Assembly: GCF_002970935.1 (NCBI RefSeq)
Contig: NZ_CP027194.1
Coordinates: 1 to 64,000 of the forward strand
DNA length: 64,000 nt
Direction of reading: 5' to 3'
Source of the DNA: Lactobacillus sp. CBA3606
Lineage (GTDB): Bacteria > Bacillota > Bacilli > Lactobacillales > Lactobacillaceae
Shown here: positions 27,108 through 34,958 of the stretch, one piece after another
Layout: each line of letters opens with the position of its first letter
How positions within the stretch are numbered: position 1 is the stretch's first letter
Position numbers and translations under genes: made by a program
Notes under the pieces: generated by a model
Told to the model about the DNA's origin: nothing
The model's input: only the letters and a program-made list of their open reading frames with translations
Database searches by the model: none

Positions 27108-28051
27108 AACTAAAAATAATCACGTTGCTAGCCGTGGTTGGGTTAATCGGTGGGATGGCCGCTTTTTTACACCAACGTCAAACGGCAACTGTCACTAAAA
27201 ATTCAGCGACGAGTAAACTCCGGGTCGTTAGCACTAATTCGATTTTAGCTGACATGGTTGAAAATGTTGGTGGTGATAAAATCGAAAGTTACAGTATCGT
27301 TAAACGGGGGACTGATCCGCATGAATATGAGCCCCGTCCTACTGATATTGCAGCGACGGCCGAAGCTGATGTCATCTTCTATAATGGGCTTAATTTAGAA
27401 ACGGGGGGTAACGGTTGGTTCAAGAAGCTGATTAAGGCGTCTAAAAAGAATTTTAAAACGGATGTTTTTGCGGCGAGCCAAGGGGTTAAAGTCAAACGGC
27501 TCACTACGAATCAACAAGAACCTGATCCACATGCTTGGCTTGATTTAGCCAACGGCAGTCAATATGTTCAGAACATGAACAAGGTGTTACAACAAAAAGA
27601 CCCCGAAAATGCCCGTTACTATCAACGGCGTACCGATCGTTATGTGGCAAAACTCACTAAGTTGCATCAAGCGGGGCAAACTAAATTCAAACAAATCCCG
27701 GCATCACAACGCTTGTTAGTGACTTCAGAAGGGGCTTTTAAATACTTTTCTGCGGCGTATCAAGTGCCCACGGCATATATCTGGGAAGTGAATACGGAGT
27801 CGCAAGGGACGCCTAACCAAATGCGGACCGTCTTAAAACAGATTCAAGCCTCCCAGATTAAAGGACTCTTTGTGGAAACGTCGGTGTCGCCTAAGTCCAT
27901 GCAGAAGTTGGCGCAAGAAACTGGTTTGCCGATTCGGGCAACCATCTTCACGGATTCGCTAGCGCCCGCGGGGACGACGGGGGATACTTACTTTACGATG
28001 ATGCAATGGAACCTTAATCAGATTTATACCGGGCTATCCAAATCAGAGTGA
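27104..28051 (+). CDS. mtsA: Manganese-binding protein of the ABC transporter
   Basis: The 315-residue protein is a cluster 9 metal receptor. The expected four ligands are visible: His73 (DPHEYEP), His143 (DPHAWLD), Glu209 (TSEGAFKYFS) and Asp284 (FTDSLAP). His-His-Glu-Asp, with the AYIWEVNTESQGTP block, is the pattern of Mn receptors such as PsaA and MntC. The N-terminus (residues 3-22) is hydrophobic but has no Cys, so it is not a lipoprotein. It may be anchored by an uncleaved signal. The ATG overlaps the mtsB stop. Confidence 0.93.
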   Translation: MKLKIITLLAVVGLIGGMAAFLHQRQTATVTKNSATSKLRVVSTNSILADMVENVGGDKIESYSIVKRGTDPHEYEPRPTDIAATAEADVIFYNGLNLETGGNGWFKKLIKASKKNFKTDVFAASQGVKVKRLTTNQQEPDPHAWLDLANGSQYVQNMNKVLQQKDPENARYYQRRTDRYVAKLTKLHQAGQTKFKQIPASQRLLVTSEGAFKYFSAAYQVPTAYIWEVNTESQGTPNQMRTVLKQIQASQIKGLFVETSVSPKSMQKLAQETGLPIRATIFTDSLAPAGTTGDTYFTMMQWNLNQIYTGLSKSE

Positions 28052-28055
28052 CGGC

Positions 28056-28102
28056 AAAAAAACAGCCACTGTCAGAAGTAATAACTTCTGGTAGCGGCTG
28101 TT
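28056..28102. terminator. Terminator between mtsA and the convergent small gene
   Basis: A long stem (28061-28079 with 28083-28102, some mismatches) is flanked by AAAAAAA on the left. It is therefore a good terminator for the - strand gene and a weaker one for mtsA. Confidence 0.7.
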
Positions 28103-28108
28103 TGGCGT

Positions 28109-28420
28109 TTAGTCTTCTTGTTCAAAAGACAATTCACTCATGGATAATTCTAAGTCATCTAGGACGTCATTTTCACTTAAAAATTGCGTCCAAGCTGCGA
28201 CGGTTTGTTCACGGGTGTGTGGCGCGATTTTGTCGTGGATGTTTTCGAGGACGCTAACTAACATTTTTTCAGCTTGGCGATTAATCTCGGCATCGTTAAA
28301 ACGACGTGCGGGTAACCGGGCCTGATTTTGCTGATTTAAAAAGTCGGTACACTTGCTCATGAAAATGGCGACGACTTGAGAGTTGTCTTCGAGGTATTTT
28401 TGTAAGGTTTCTGTATCCAA
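28109..28420 (-). CDS. Small protein of unknown function
   Basis: A 103-residue acidic, mostly helical-looking cytosolic protein without signal peptide, membrane segment or recognisable domain. The start is TTG at 28420, eight bases after TAGGAGG, and the gene has its own terminator, so it is likely real. A -10-like TATAGT lies upstream on the - strand. It sits alone between the manganese and malolactic genes. I do not recognise the family. Confidence 0.72.
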   Translation of the reverse strand: MDTETLQKYLEDNSQVVAIFMSKCTDFLNQQNQARLPARRFNDAEINRQAEKMLVSVLENIHDKIAPHTREQTVAAWTQFLSENDVLDDLELSMSELSFEQED

Positions 28421-28485
28421 ATTATGCGCCTCCTAAATAGGCATCAGCTTTATCACTACTATAACACAGCTAGTCGGGGTTAAGT

Positions 28486-29367
28486 TTATTCTAAGGCTGA
28501 ATGTAGGATTTCTAACAGCTTTAATTGCACTGGTGTCAGGATATGAGTGGTTCGATAAACAATACTTGTAATGAATTCGGGTTGTTCATCATCTAGTAAA
28601 TCAAGGCGGACAACATCATCACGATAATGATCGACGACGTTGGTTAAAAAACCGATGCCGACATTTTCAGCAATCAATTTCATTAAGACGTGGGTATCAT
28701 TAGAACGAAAGACGATGTTAGGTCGGAAATGATTACGCCGAGTCAATTTATTAAAAGCCGTGTTATGGACAAAGTTACTATTGAAGAAGACAAATTTTTC
28801 ATCACGGAGTTCGCTAAAATAAATACGTTTGCGATGCGCTAACGGGTGGTGTTTTGAAACAAAAATGCTGAATGGTTGGCGATCAAACTCTTCAGCGAGT
28901 AGGTTGCGGTAAGAGAGGGGCTCCACCGAGCCAAGGAGGGTCATATCGACGCGGCCATTCTGGACGGCATCCCGTAACGAAATCGACCCACCCTCAACGG
29001 TTTCGATGTTAGCCAACATGCCAGCTTGGGCGAGTTTAGCGGCAACTTTGGGAAAATAATGATTTTCAATAATTGGGGGCAGCCCTAAAACAATCTGTTG
29101 TTGGGTTAAATTATTGATTTCTTCATGTGCCACTTGGAGTTCCCGTAAGATGATCGCCGCATGTTCAGCCAATTGCTCGCCACTGGCGGTGATACTAACT
29201 TGGTTGTGGACGCGATCACGAACGACCAGTTTTGCATTGAATTCAGTTTCTAAACGTTTGATTGCGGTCGTGATGGTGGGCTGGGTCACGCCAAAAAAAA
29301 CAGCAACTTTTGAAAAATTTTTTTGAATAATTAATTGGTCAAAATAAGCCAAATCTTTTGTGTTCAT
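28486..29367 (-). CDS. mleR: LysR-type regulator of malolactic fermentation
   Basis: MleR (293 aa) is a LysR-type activator. The N-terminal winged helix (MNTKDLAYFDQLIIQKNF, then FFGVTQPTITTAIKRLE) binds DNA, and the C-terminal domain senses a co-inducer, probably L-malate. The ATG at 29367 is preferred, behind AGAGG; an ATG twelve codons earlier lacks a site. It is divergent from mleS and so likely controls mleS-mleP from the shared gap, as in other lactic acid bacteria. Confidence 0.88.
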   Translation of the reverse strand: MNTKDLAYFDQLIIQKNFSKVAVFFGVTQPTITTAIKRLETEFNAKLVVRDRVHNQVSITASGEQLAEHAAIILRELQVAHEEINNLTQQQIVLGLPPIIENHYFPKVAAKLAQAGMLANIETVEGGSISLRDAVQNGRVDMTLLGSVEPLSYRNLLAEEFDRQPFSIFVSKHHPLAHRKRIYFSELRDEKFVFFNSNFVHNTAFNKLTRRNHFRPNIVFRSNDTHVLMKLIAENVGIGFLTNVVDHYRDDVVRLDLLDDEQPEFITSIVYRTTHILTPVQLKLLEILHSALE

Positions 29368-29406
29368 AAAGAAAGCCTCTATATCAATGATTTGTGGAAC
29401 CATATA

Positions 29407-29434
29407 AAATATATTTATATAATAGCATATATTT
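29407..29434. promoter_or_regulatory. Inverted repeat in the mleR-mleS control region
   Basis: AAATATAT (29407-29414) and ATATATTT (29427-29434) form a perfect inverted repeat with a 12-base spacer that contains TATAAT (29418-29423). The sequence is very AT-rich, so chance is possible. Location between a LysR-type gene and its likely target makes it a candidate operator. Confidence 0.45.
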
Positions 29435-29502
29435 GACTATAAGTGGTTCAGCACGTTAAAGTGTTATTTGTAAATTGAAATAACGAATTGGAGGAATTAA
29501 AT

Positions 29503-31128
29503 ATGACTCAAGCAGATACAATTTTAAACAATCCATTTTTAAATAAAGGGACTGCCTTTACGAAGGCAGAACGGCAATCGTTAGGCTTAACTGGGACGCT
29601 CCCAAGCCAAGTTCAAACCATTGATGAACAAACGACACAAGCTTATGCGCAATTCCAAAGCAAAGCAACTCGGTTAGAAAAACGAATTTTCTTAATGAAT
29701 TTATTTAACGAAAACCGGACGTTGTTCTTCCATTTAATGGATGAACATGTGGTTGAATTTATGCCAATCGTTTATGATCCAGTGGTTGCCGATTCAATCG
29801 AACAATACAATGAATTATTCTTGGACCCACAAAATGCGGCCTTCGTTTCAGTTGATGCGCCTGAAGATGTGGAAGCCACCTTGAAGAATGCGGCTAGTGG
29901 CCGTGATATTCGCTTGGTTGTTGTGACCGATGCTGAAGGAATTCTTGGCATGGGTGATTGGGGTGTCAACGGGGTTGATATTGCTGTTGGTAAGTTGATG
30001 GTTTATACGGCTGCTGCCGGTATTGACCCATCACAAGTGTTGCCGGTTAGCATTGACGCTGGGACGAACAATCAAAAATTACTCGATGATCCATTGTACT
30101 TAGGCAATCGTCACAAACGGGTTTATGGCGATCAATATTACGATGTCATTGATAAGTTTGTTGAAGCTGAACAAAAATTATTCCCAGAATCATTATTACA
30201 TTGGGAAGACTTTGGTCGTTCAAATGCCCAAGTGATCTTGGACAAGTACAAGGACCAAATTGCCACGTTCAATGATGATATTCAAGGGACTGGGATGGTT
30301 GTTTTAGCTGGGATTTTAGGGGCTTTGAACATTTCTAAGGAAAGTATCAAAGATCAAAAGATCTTATCATTTGGTTCAGGAACGGCCGGCATGGGCATTG
30401 CCAACCAAATCATGGACGAATTGATGCAAGCTGGGTTAACTGAAGCTGAAGCCAAACAACATTTCTATGCCGTTGACAAGCAAGGCTTGTTATTTGACGA
30501 TACGGATGACTTAACGCCGGCCCAAAAAGATTTCACGCGTCAACGTAGTGAATTTAGTAATGCGGATGAATTAACGAACTTAGAAGCAGTTGTTAAGGCC
30601 GTTCATCCAACAGTGATGATTGGGACGTCAACGCAACCAGGTGCCTTTACTGAAAGTATTATTAAGGAAATGGCTGCACATACGGAACGCCCAATCATCT
30701 TCCCATTGTCTAACCCAACTAAGTTAGCTGAAGCTAAGGCTGAAGATTTAATCAAATGGACTGATGGCCGTGCTTTAATTGCCACTGGGATTCCAGCTGA
30801 CGATGTTGAATACAAGGGTGTAACTTACCAAATTGGTCAAGGCAATAACGCCTTAATGTACCCTGGTTTAGGCTTTGGGTTGATTGCTTCAACCGCTAAA
30901 GTCTTGAACAGTGCCACGTTATCAGCAGCTTGCCATGCCTTAGGTGGTATTGTTGATACTGACAAGCCTGGTGCTGCTGTCTTACCACCAGTTTCAAAAA
31001 TCACGTCATTTTCACAAAAATTGGCTGAAGTCGTGGCGCAAAGTGTCATTGATCAAAAGCTTAATAAAGAACCAATTGCGAGTGCCAAGCAAGCTGTTGC
31101 TGACATGAAGTGGGTTCCAGAATATTAA
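29503..31128 (+). CDS. mleS: Malolactic enzyme
   Basis: MleS (541 aa) decarboxylates L-malate to L-lactate and CO2 with NAD and Mn as cofactors, in the cytoplasm. The product has the malic-enzyme fold: [15 protein letters not shown], the metal-site DDIQGTGMV, and the nucleotide motif [13 protein letters not shown]. The ATG at 29503 follows TTGGAGG. Next to mleR and mleP, and just after a manganese importer, its context fits the Mn need. Together with MleP it gives malate/lactate exchange and acid relief. Confidence 0.95.
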   Translation: MTQADTILNNPFLNKGTAFTKAERQSLGLTGTLPSQVQTIDEQTTQAYAQFQSKATRLEKRIFLMNLFNENRTLFFHLMDEHVVEFMPIVYDPVVADSIEQYNELFLDPQNAAFVSVDAPEDVEATLKNAASGRDIRLVVVTDAEGILGMGDWGVNGVDIAVGKLMVYTAAAGIDPSQVLPVSIDAGTNNQKLLDDPLYLGNRHKRVYGDQYYDVIDKFVEAEQKLFPESLLHWEDFGRSNAQVILDKYKDQIATFNDDIQGTGMVVLAGILGALNISKESIKDQKILSFGSGTAGMGIANQIMDELMQAGLTEAEAKQHFYAVDKQGLLFDDTDDLTPAQKDFTRQRSEFSNADELTNLEAVVKAVHPTVMIGTSTQPGAFTESIIKEMAAHTERPIIFPLSNPTKLAEAKAEDLIKWTDGRALIATGIPADDVEYKGVTYQIGQGNNALMYPGLGFGLIASTAKVLNSATLSAACHALGGIVDTDKPGAAVLPPVSKITSFSQKLAEVVAQSVIDQKLNKEPIASAKQAVADMKWVPEY

Positions 31129-31191
31129 TTAACGTGGTTTGCATAAGAGAGCGTATTAATTAAAAAAAGTAGGAAGTGGGAATAAAAACTC

Positions 31192-32163
31192 ATGGTTGTT
31201 TTATGGAATTCAATTCAAAGTGTGCTAGTCGTTGTTCTGATTATGATTTTAGGTTATGTTTTACGGCGGACCGGTTGGTTCTCAGATAGTTTTGCCGGCA
31301 ATATCTCTAAATTTATTAAGAATATCGCGCTACCAGCATCAATTTTCGTCTCTGTTCTTAGTCGGTTAACGCGCGGTCAGTTAGGGTCGTTTTCGGGGTA
31401 TTTAGCCTATGCCTTCTTAGCGGTGATCATTGGCTATCTAATTGCCTTTGCCTTAGTTAAAATCATGCGGGTTCGACCCGGACGCAAAGGGATTTTCATT
31501 AATGCGATTGTCAACGCCAATACAATCTTCATTGGGTTACCATTGAATATTGCCTTGTTCGGTGAGAATAGTATGACTTACTTCTTAGTTTATTATATTG
31601 TGAACACTGTTTCGACTTGGGCTTTCGGGGTCTTCTTGATTTCGAATGATGATCCAACTAAGTCTAAGGAAAAGACGCACAATAAGATTGACTGGAAGAA
31701 AGTTATTCCAATGCCACTAGTTGGTTTCTTGGTTGCCTTGGTCTTCTTGTTACTAAACATCCCAGTATTAAAGGTTTCATTTATTAGTTCAACCTTAACT
31801 TACGTGGGTAACTTAGTGACGCCATTATCCTTAATCTATATTGGGATTGTGTTAGCCGACGCTGGCTTGAAGAGCATTCACTTTGACCGGGATACGGTTG
31901 TGGCCTTGATTGGTCGCTTCATCTTATCACCAATCGTGATGATTTTGGTAATCATGGTCGCTGGTAACTTTGGGGCTAGCTTCCCAACGATGGCCTCACA
32001 AACTTTGATTGTTCAGTCCGCAACACCAATGCTCGCGGTCTTACCAATCTTAGCTAATGAAGCCCATGGGGATGTCGAATATGCCACTAACATTGTGACA
32101 ACGAGTACCGTGTTGTTCATTATCGTGGTACCAATCTTGATGTCTTTGATCCAATTTATCTAG
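31192..32163 (+). CDS. mleP: Malate transporter (auxin efflux carrier family)
   Basis: MleP (323 aa) has about ten hydrophobic segments and belongs to the AEC family used for malate uptake or malate/lactate exchange. It lies 63 bases after mleS behind AAGTGGG and shares its transcript. A TTAATTAA pair flanks the gap but forms no clear terminator. The transport substrate is inferred from position. Confidence 0.9.
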   Translation: MVVLWNSIQSVLVVVLIMILGYVLRRTGWFSDSFAGNISKFIKNIALPASIFVSVLSRLTRGQLGSFSGYLAYAFLAVIIGYLIAFALVKIMRVRPGRKGIFINAIVNANTIFIGLPLNIALFGENSMTYFLVYYIVNTVSTWAFGVFLISNDDPTKSKEKTHNKIDWKKVIPMPLVGFLVALVFLLLNIPVLKVSFISSTLTYVGNLVTPLSLIYIGIVLADAGLKSIHFDRDTVVALIGRFILSPIVMILVIMVAGNFGASFPTMASQTLIVQSATPMLAVLPILANEAHGDVEYATNIVTTSTVLFIIVVPILMSLIQFI

Positions 32164-32180
32164 CATTAAAAAATAATGAA

Positions 32181-32217
32181 AGAGCAGTCGCTATGAATTG
32201 GCGATTGCTCTTTTTTT
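32181..32217 (+). terminator. Terminator after mleP
   Basis: AGAGCAGTCGC (32181-32191) pairs with GCGATTGCTCT (32201-32211, one G-T pair) and is followed by TTTTTTT. Confidence 0.92.
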
Positions 32218-32288
32218 GATGGCCATTTGTGAAATGTCAAAATTTAGTGATAATGACTAAAAACTTTAAAACCGTGACTTATCCCACT

Positions 32289-32354
32289 TTTGACTGCTGA
32301 TTAGGTGAAATAATACTGAATTTGCTTGACTATTCATGTGAAAATCAATAAAAT
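32289..32354 (+). promoter_or_regulatory. Two possible tandem promoters of the amino-acid permease
   Basis: TTGACT (32289-32294) with TAATAC (32311-32316), 16 bases apart, and TTGACT (32326-32331) with TAAAAT (32349-32354), 17 bases apart. The second is nearer the gene and better formed. Confidence 0.5.
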
Positions 32355-32399
32355 GAACAACGTTACATTAATAAGAATTTAATTAGGAGGCAACACTAA

Positions 32400-33818
32400 A
32401 TGCGAGCGTCACAACGATTATTGGTTAAAAAAGCAGTTAATCCGGCCAACTTTAATAAGGGCGGCCTAGCTAAAACGTTAAATGCTTTTAGTTTAACGAT
32501 GATGGGGGTCGGCGCAATTGTTGGATCAGGGATTTTTATTACGCCAGGGATTATTGCGGCGAAGTATGCTGGTCCCGCCGCAATGCTATCATTTGTGATT
32601 GCCGCCGTAGTCTGTTCCTTAGCGGCGCTATGTTATGCTGAGTTTTCGTCGACGATTCCATTAGCCGGTAGTGCCTATACGTATGTTTATACGGTCTTCG
32701 GTGAATTTTTAGCGTGGATTTTAGGCTGGTCACTGATTTCAGAATATTTATTTGCCGTATCTTCGGTGGCGGTTAGTTGGTCGGCCTATTTTCAAAATTT
32801 ATTACGGGGATTTGGTCTAGCTTTGCCGACCTATTTATCGGCTGCCGTTGGGACCGCTGGCGTCCAGCATGCTGGTTTTAACCTCATCGCTTTTGTGGTC
32901 GTTTTAGCGATTTCACTATTATTAGTGGGCGGGTTACAATCTTCCACGCGAGTTAATTCGATCATGGTCATTGTTAAGATTTTAGTGATCGTGCTTTTTA
33001 TTGGCGTGGCAATTTTCTTTGTCCGGCCAGCTAATTATCAGCCGTTTATGCCGCATGGCGCGCATGGCCTAGTCAAAGGTGCATCGTTAGCCTTTTATGC
33101 GTATATCGGTTTTGACGCTGTTTCAACGGCTTCTGAAGAAGTTAAAAATCCTAAACATGATATGCCAATTGGCATCATTGGCTCGCTTGTCGTAGCGTCG
33201 ATTCTCTACGTGGCGATGGCGACAGTCTTGGTCGGCGTGGTTCATTATACCCAATTAAATGTTGGCGACCCAGTGGCCTACGCTTTAAGTGTGATTCATC
33301 AAAATTGGGCCGCCGGCATCGTGTCATTAGGTGCGGTGGTTGGGATGACGACTGTGCTCATCGTGATGCTTTATGGTGGGACCCGGTTATTGTTTGCGAT
33401 TAGTCGCGATGGGTTATTACCACGAACTTTTAGAACCTTGAGTCCCAAGACCAAGGTTCCCGTTAAGAGCACGTGGATTTTTGGGGTAATCGCCAGTATC
33501 TTTGCGGCGGTGATTCCGCTTGATAAGATTGCTGAATTAGTCAATATCGGGACCTTGTTTGCTTTTGCAATGGTTTCAATCGGGGTTATTTTCTTACGAC
33601 GACATGAAACGTTGCAACAAATTGAGAGTTCCTTTAAAGTGCCCTTTTATCCCGTGTTACCGATTGTCTCTTTCTTAGCGTGTCTCTATTTAATGCTCAA
33701 TTTACAAGCTTTTACGTGGAAAATGTTTGGTATTTGGTTAGCTATTGGCCTCGTGATTTACTTTACGTATAGTTTTCGGCATTCAAAGATTCGCGCCGCT
33801 TTACGCGCCAAAGAGTAA
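32400..33818 (+). CDS. APC-family amino-acid permease
   Basis: The 472-residue protein has about twelve hydrophobic segments and the family's first-helix pattern MMGVGAIVGSGIFITPGIIAA, which binds the substrate backbone. Sequence features (GASLAFYAYIGFDAVSTASEEVKNP) resemble the cationic amino-acid transporter branch (YfnA-like), so a basic or small amino acid is likely. The exact substrate cannot be told. It follows TAGGAGG and stands alone between two terminator or promoter regions. Confidence 0.88.
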   Translation: MRASQRLLVKKAVNPANFNKGGLAKTLNAFSLTMMGVGAIVGSGIFITPGIIAAKYAGPAAMLSFVIAAVVCSLAALCYAEFSSTIPLAGSAYTYVYTVFGEFLAWILGWSLISEYLFAVSSVAVSWSAYFQNLLRGFGLALPTYLSAAVGTAGVQHAGFNLIAFVVVLAISLLLVGGLQSSTRVNSIMVIVKILVIVLFIGVAIFFVRPANYQPFMPHGAHGLVKGASLAFYAYIGFDAVSTASEEVKNPKHDMPIGIIGSLVVASILYVAMATVLVGVVHYTQLNVGDPVAYALSVIHQNWAAGIVSLGAVVGMTTVLIVMLYGGTRLLFAISRDGLLPRTFRTLSPKTKVPVKSTWIFGVIASIFAAVIPLDKIAELVNIGTLFAFAMVSIGVIFLRRHETLQQIESSFKVPFYPVLPIVSFLACLYLMLNLQAFTWKMFGIWLAIGLVIYFTYSFRHSKIRAALRAKE

Positions 33819-33858
33819 GTTATCCTTGGCAGCTTAACTGCTTTTTGCTGGTCACCCA

Positions 33859-33867
33859 TGCTATAAT
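33859..33867 (+). promoter_or_regulatory. Extended -10 promoter of the ECF S-component gene
   Basis: TGCTATAAT (33859-33867) has a TGN extension and a perfect TATAAT. No clear -35 is seen. The gene starts 43 bases later behind GGTGGAGG. Confidence 0.55.
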
Positions 33868-33909
33868 TAGAAGGATTAAAAATTGTGAAGTAGGGTGGAG
33901 GTGGCGTAG

Positions 33910-34497
33910 ATGAAGCAACGATCAAACGCCTATCATATTAGTGTATTAGCCGTGTTAATTGCGATTGTTATCATTCAAAATATTGTGCCATTTTTCGGGT
34001 ATATTCCGATTATGGGGTTAAGTTTAACGACGATTCATATTACAGTAATTATCGCCGCAGTCATTTTGGGCCCACGCGATGGCGCAATTATTGGCGGTGC
34101 TTGGGGCTTGCTTGATTGGATTCGTGCCTTTGTAGCGCCAACCAGCCCGTTAGCGCCATTGGTTTTTACAAATCCTTTGGTGTCAGTGTTGCCGCGGATT
34201 TTGATTGGGGTGGTCGCTGGCTGGGTCTTTATCTGGTTTCGGCGGCACAAAAAAACAACTTTGGGGCTAACGCTAGCTGGTATTGCCGGGTCGTTAACGA
34301 ACACGTTATTAGTTTTAGGCTTAATTGGCCTGTTGTATCGGCAACAGGCAGCGGGCTTCTACCAGGTTGATCTTGCCAAGCTAATGCCATATTTATTAAC
34401 GATTGTTGGGACAAACGGGGTCCCGGAAGCAATTTTGGCCGGTCTTTTGACCCCCTTAATTGGATTACCGCTACTACGATTTCGCCATGCGGCTTAA
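33910..34497 (+). CDS. ECF transporter S component, possibly PanT-type
   Basis: The 195-residue membrane protein has about six hydrophobic segments and the ECF S-component pattern, including HITVIIAAVILGPRDGAIIGG and TNPLVSVLPRILIGVVAGW. It would bind a vitamin and use EcfA1A2T (20.9-23.4 kb). The sequence looks like the PanT (pantothenate) group rather than RibU, whose conserved riboflavin-site region I cannot find. Substrate remains uncertain. It is monocistronic with a strong terminator. Confidence 0.8.
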   Translation: MKQRSNAYHISVLAVLIAIVIIQNIVPFFGYIPIMGLSLTTIHITVIIAAVILGPRDGAIIGGAWGLLDWIRAFVAPTSPLAPLVFTNPLVSVLPRILIGVVAGWVFIWFRRHKKTTLGLTLAGIAGSLTNTLLVLGLIGLLYRQQAAGFYQVDLAKLMPYLLTIVGTNGVPEAILAGLLTPLIGLPLLRFRHAA

Positions 34498-34525
34498 GTA
34501 AGTGAATCAAGTTCATTAGTTATGT

Positions 34526-34570
34526 AAAAAAACCAGTTAGCATGTTGCGCAACATGCTAACTGGTTTTTT
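34526..34570. terminator. Bidirectional terminator
   Basis: An almost perfect palindrome: CCAGTTAGCATGTTG pairs with CAACATGCTAACTGG around a two-base centre, with AAAAAAA before and TTTTTT after. It serves the ECF S-component gene on + and the small gene on -. Confidence 0.93.
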
Positions 34571-34581
34571 GGTGCCTAGGC

Positions 34582-34755
34582 CTAGACTGGTCGTACTTTT
34601 TTCTGACTAATAATAATTTTATCATGATATTTATCCGTGATGTCTGGATCAGTACTGGTGAAGGTAATTAAATAGGCGTTCGTGTAGGCCTTCGCAATTT
34701 CACCAGTGTAGGGGTTACCCGCTAAGTTAAAGGTGACTTTGGTCCCAATTTCCAT
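34582..34755 (-). CDS. Small DUF2187-like (YkvS-like) protein
   Basis: A 57-residue product: starts MEIGTKVTFNLAGNPYTGEI, ends DKIIISQKKVRPV. It looks like a small beta-barrel similar to the DUF2187/YkvS family, whose function is unknown. An AGAGG site lies upstream of the ATG and a strong terminator directly after the stop, which supports a real gene. It is divergent from cydA. Confidence 0.6.
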   Translation of the reverse strand: MEIGTKVTFNLAGNPYTGEIAKAYTNAYLITFTSTDPDITDKYHDKIIISQKKVRPV

Positions 34756-34861
34756 CAAGCCGCACCTCTTTTCTGAGTCTGTCGTTAATATAGCATGGTG
34801 GTTAATAATGTCAACCGGCGCAGCCCAAAAAGCTAATTTTAAAAATAAAAGTTAAGATTGT

Positions 34862-34890
34862 TTGAATTTTCACTTATCGCTTGATATGAT
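34862..34890 (+). promoter_or_regulatory. Predicted cydABCD promoter
   Basis: TTGAAT (34862-34867) and TATGAT (34885-34890) are 17 bases apart, with a TGN extension before the -10. I see no clear Rex or CcpA operator. The leader before cydA is about 60 bases and ends in AAAGGGGGG. Confidence 0.65.
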
Positions 34891-34958
34891 AAAGGCAAAG
34901 TTATTGATTCCGCTTACTTTTTGGGGAATCTAACAGTCGCATTAAAGGGGGGACCACC

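Noticed and set aside
28140-28325. 61-codon + strand frame opposite the small orphan gene
   Set aside because: The - strand frame has a TAGGAGG site and a terminator; the + strand frame has neither.
31125-31170. TTAATTAA repeat pair between mleS and mleP as a terminator
   Set aside because: The arms are AT-only with a long loop and the T-run is on the wrong side for the + strand, so it is not a believable terminator.
33910-34497. Calling the ECF S component RibU/FmnA to complete the EET set
   Set aside because: The conserved riboflavin-site region is not recognisable and the sequence looks closer to the PanT group.
34756-34958. Rex (redox) operator before cydA
   Set aside because: No TTGTGA-N6-TCACAA-like dyad could be found near the cydA promoter.
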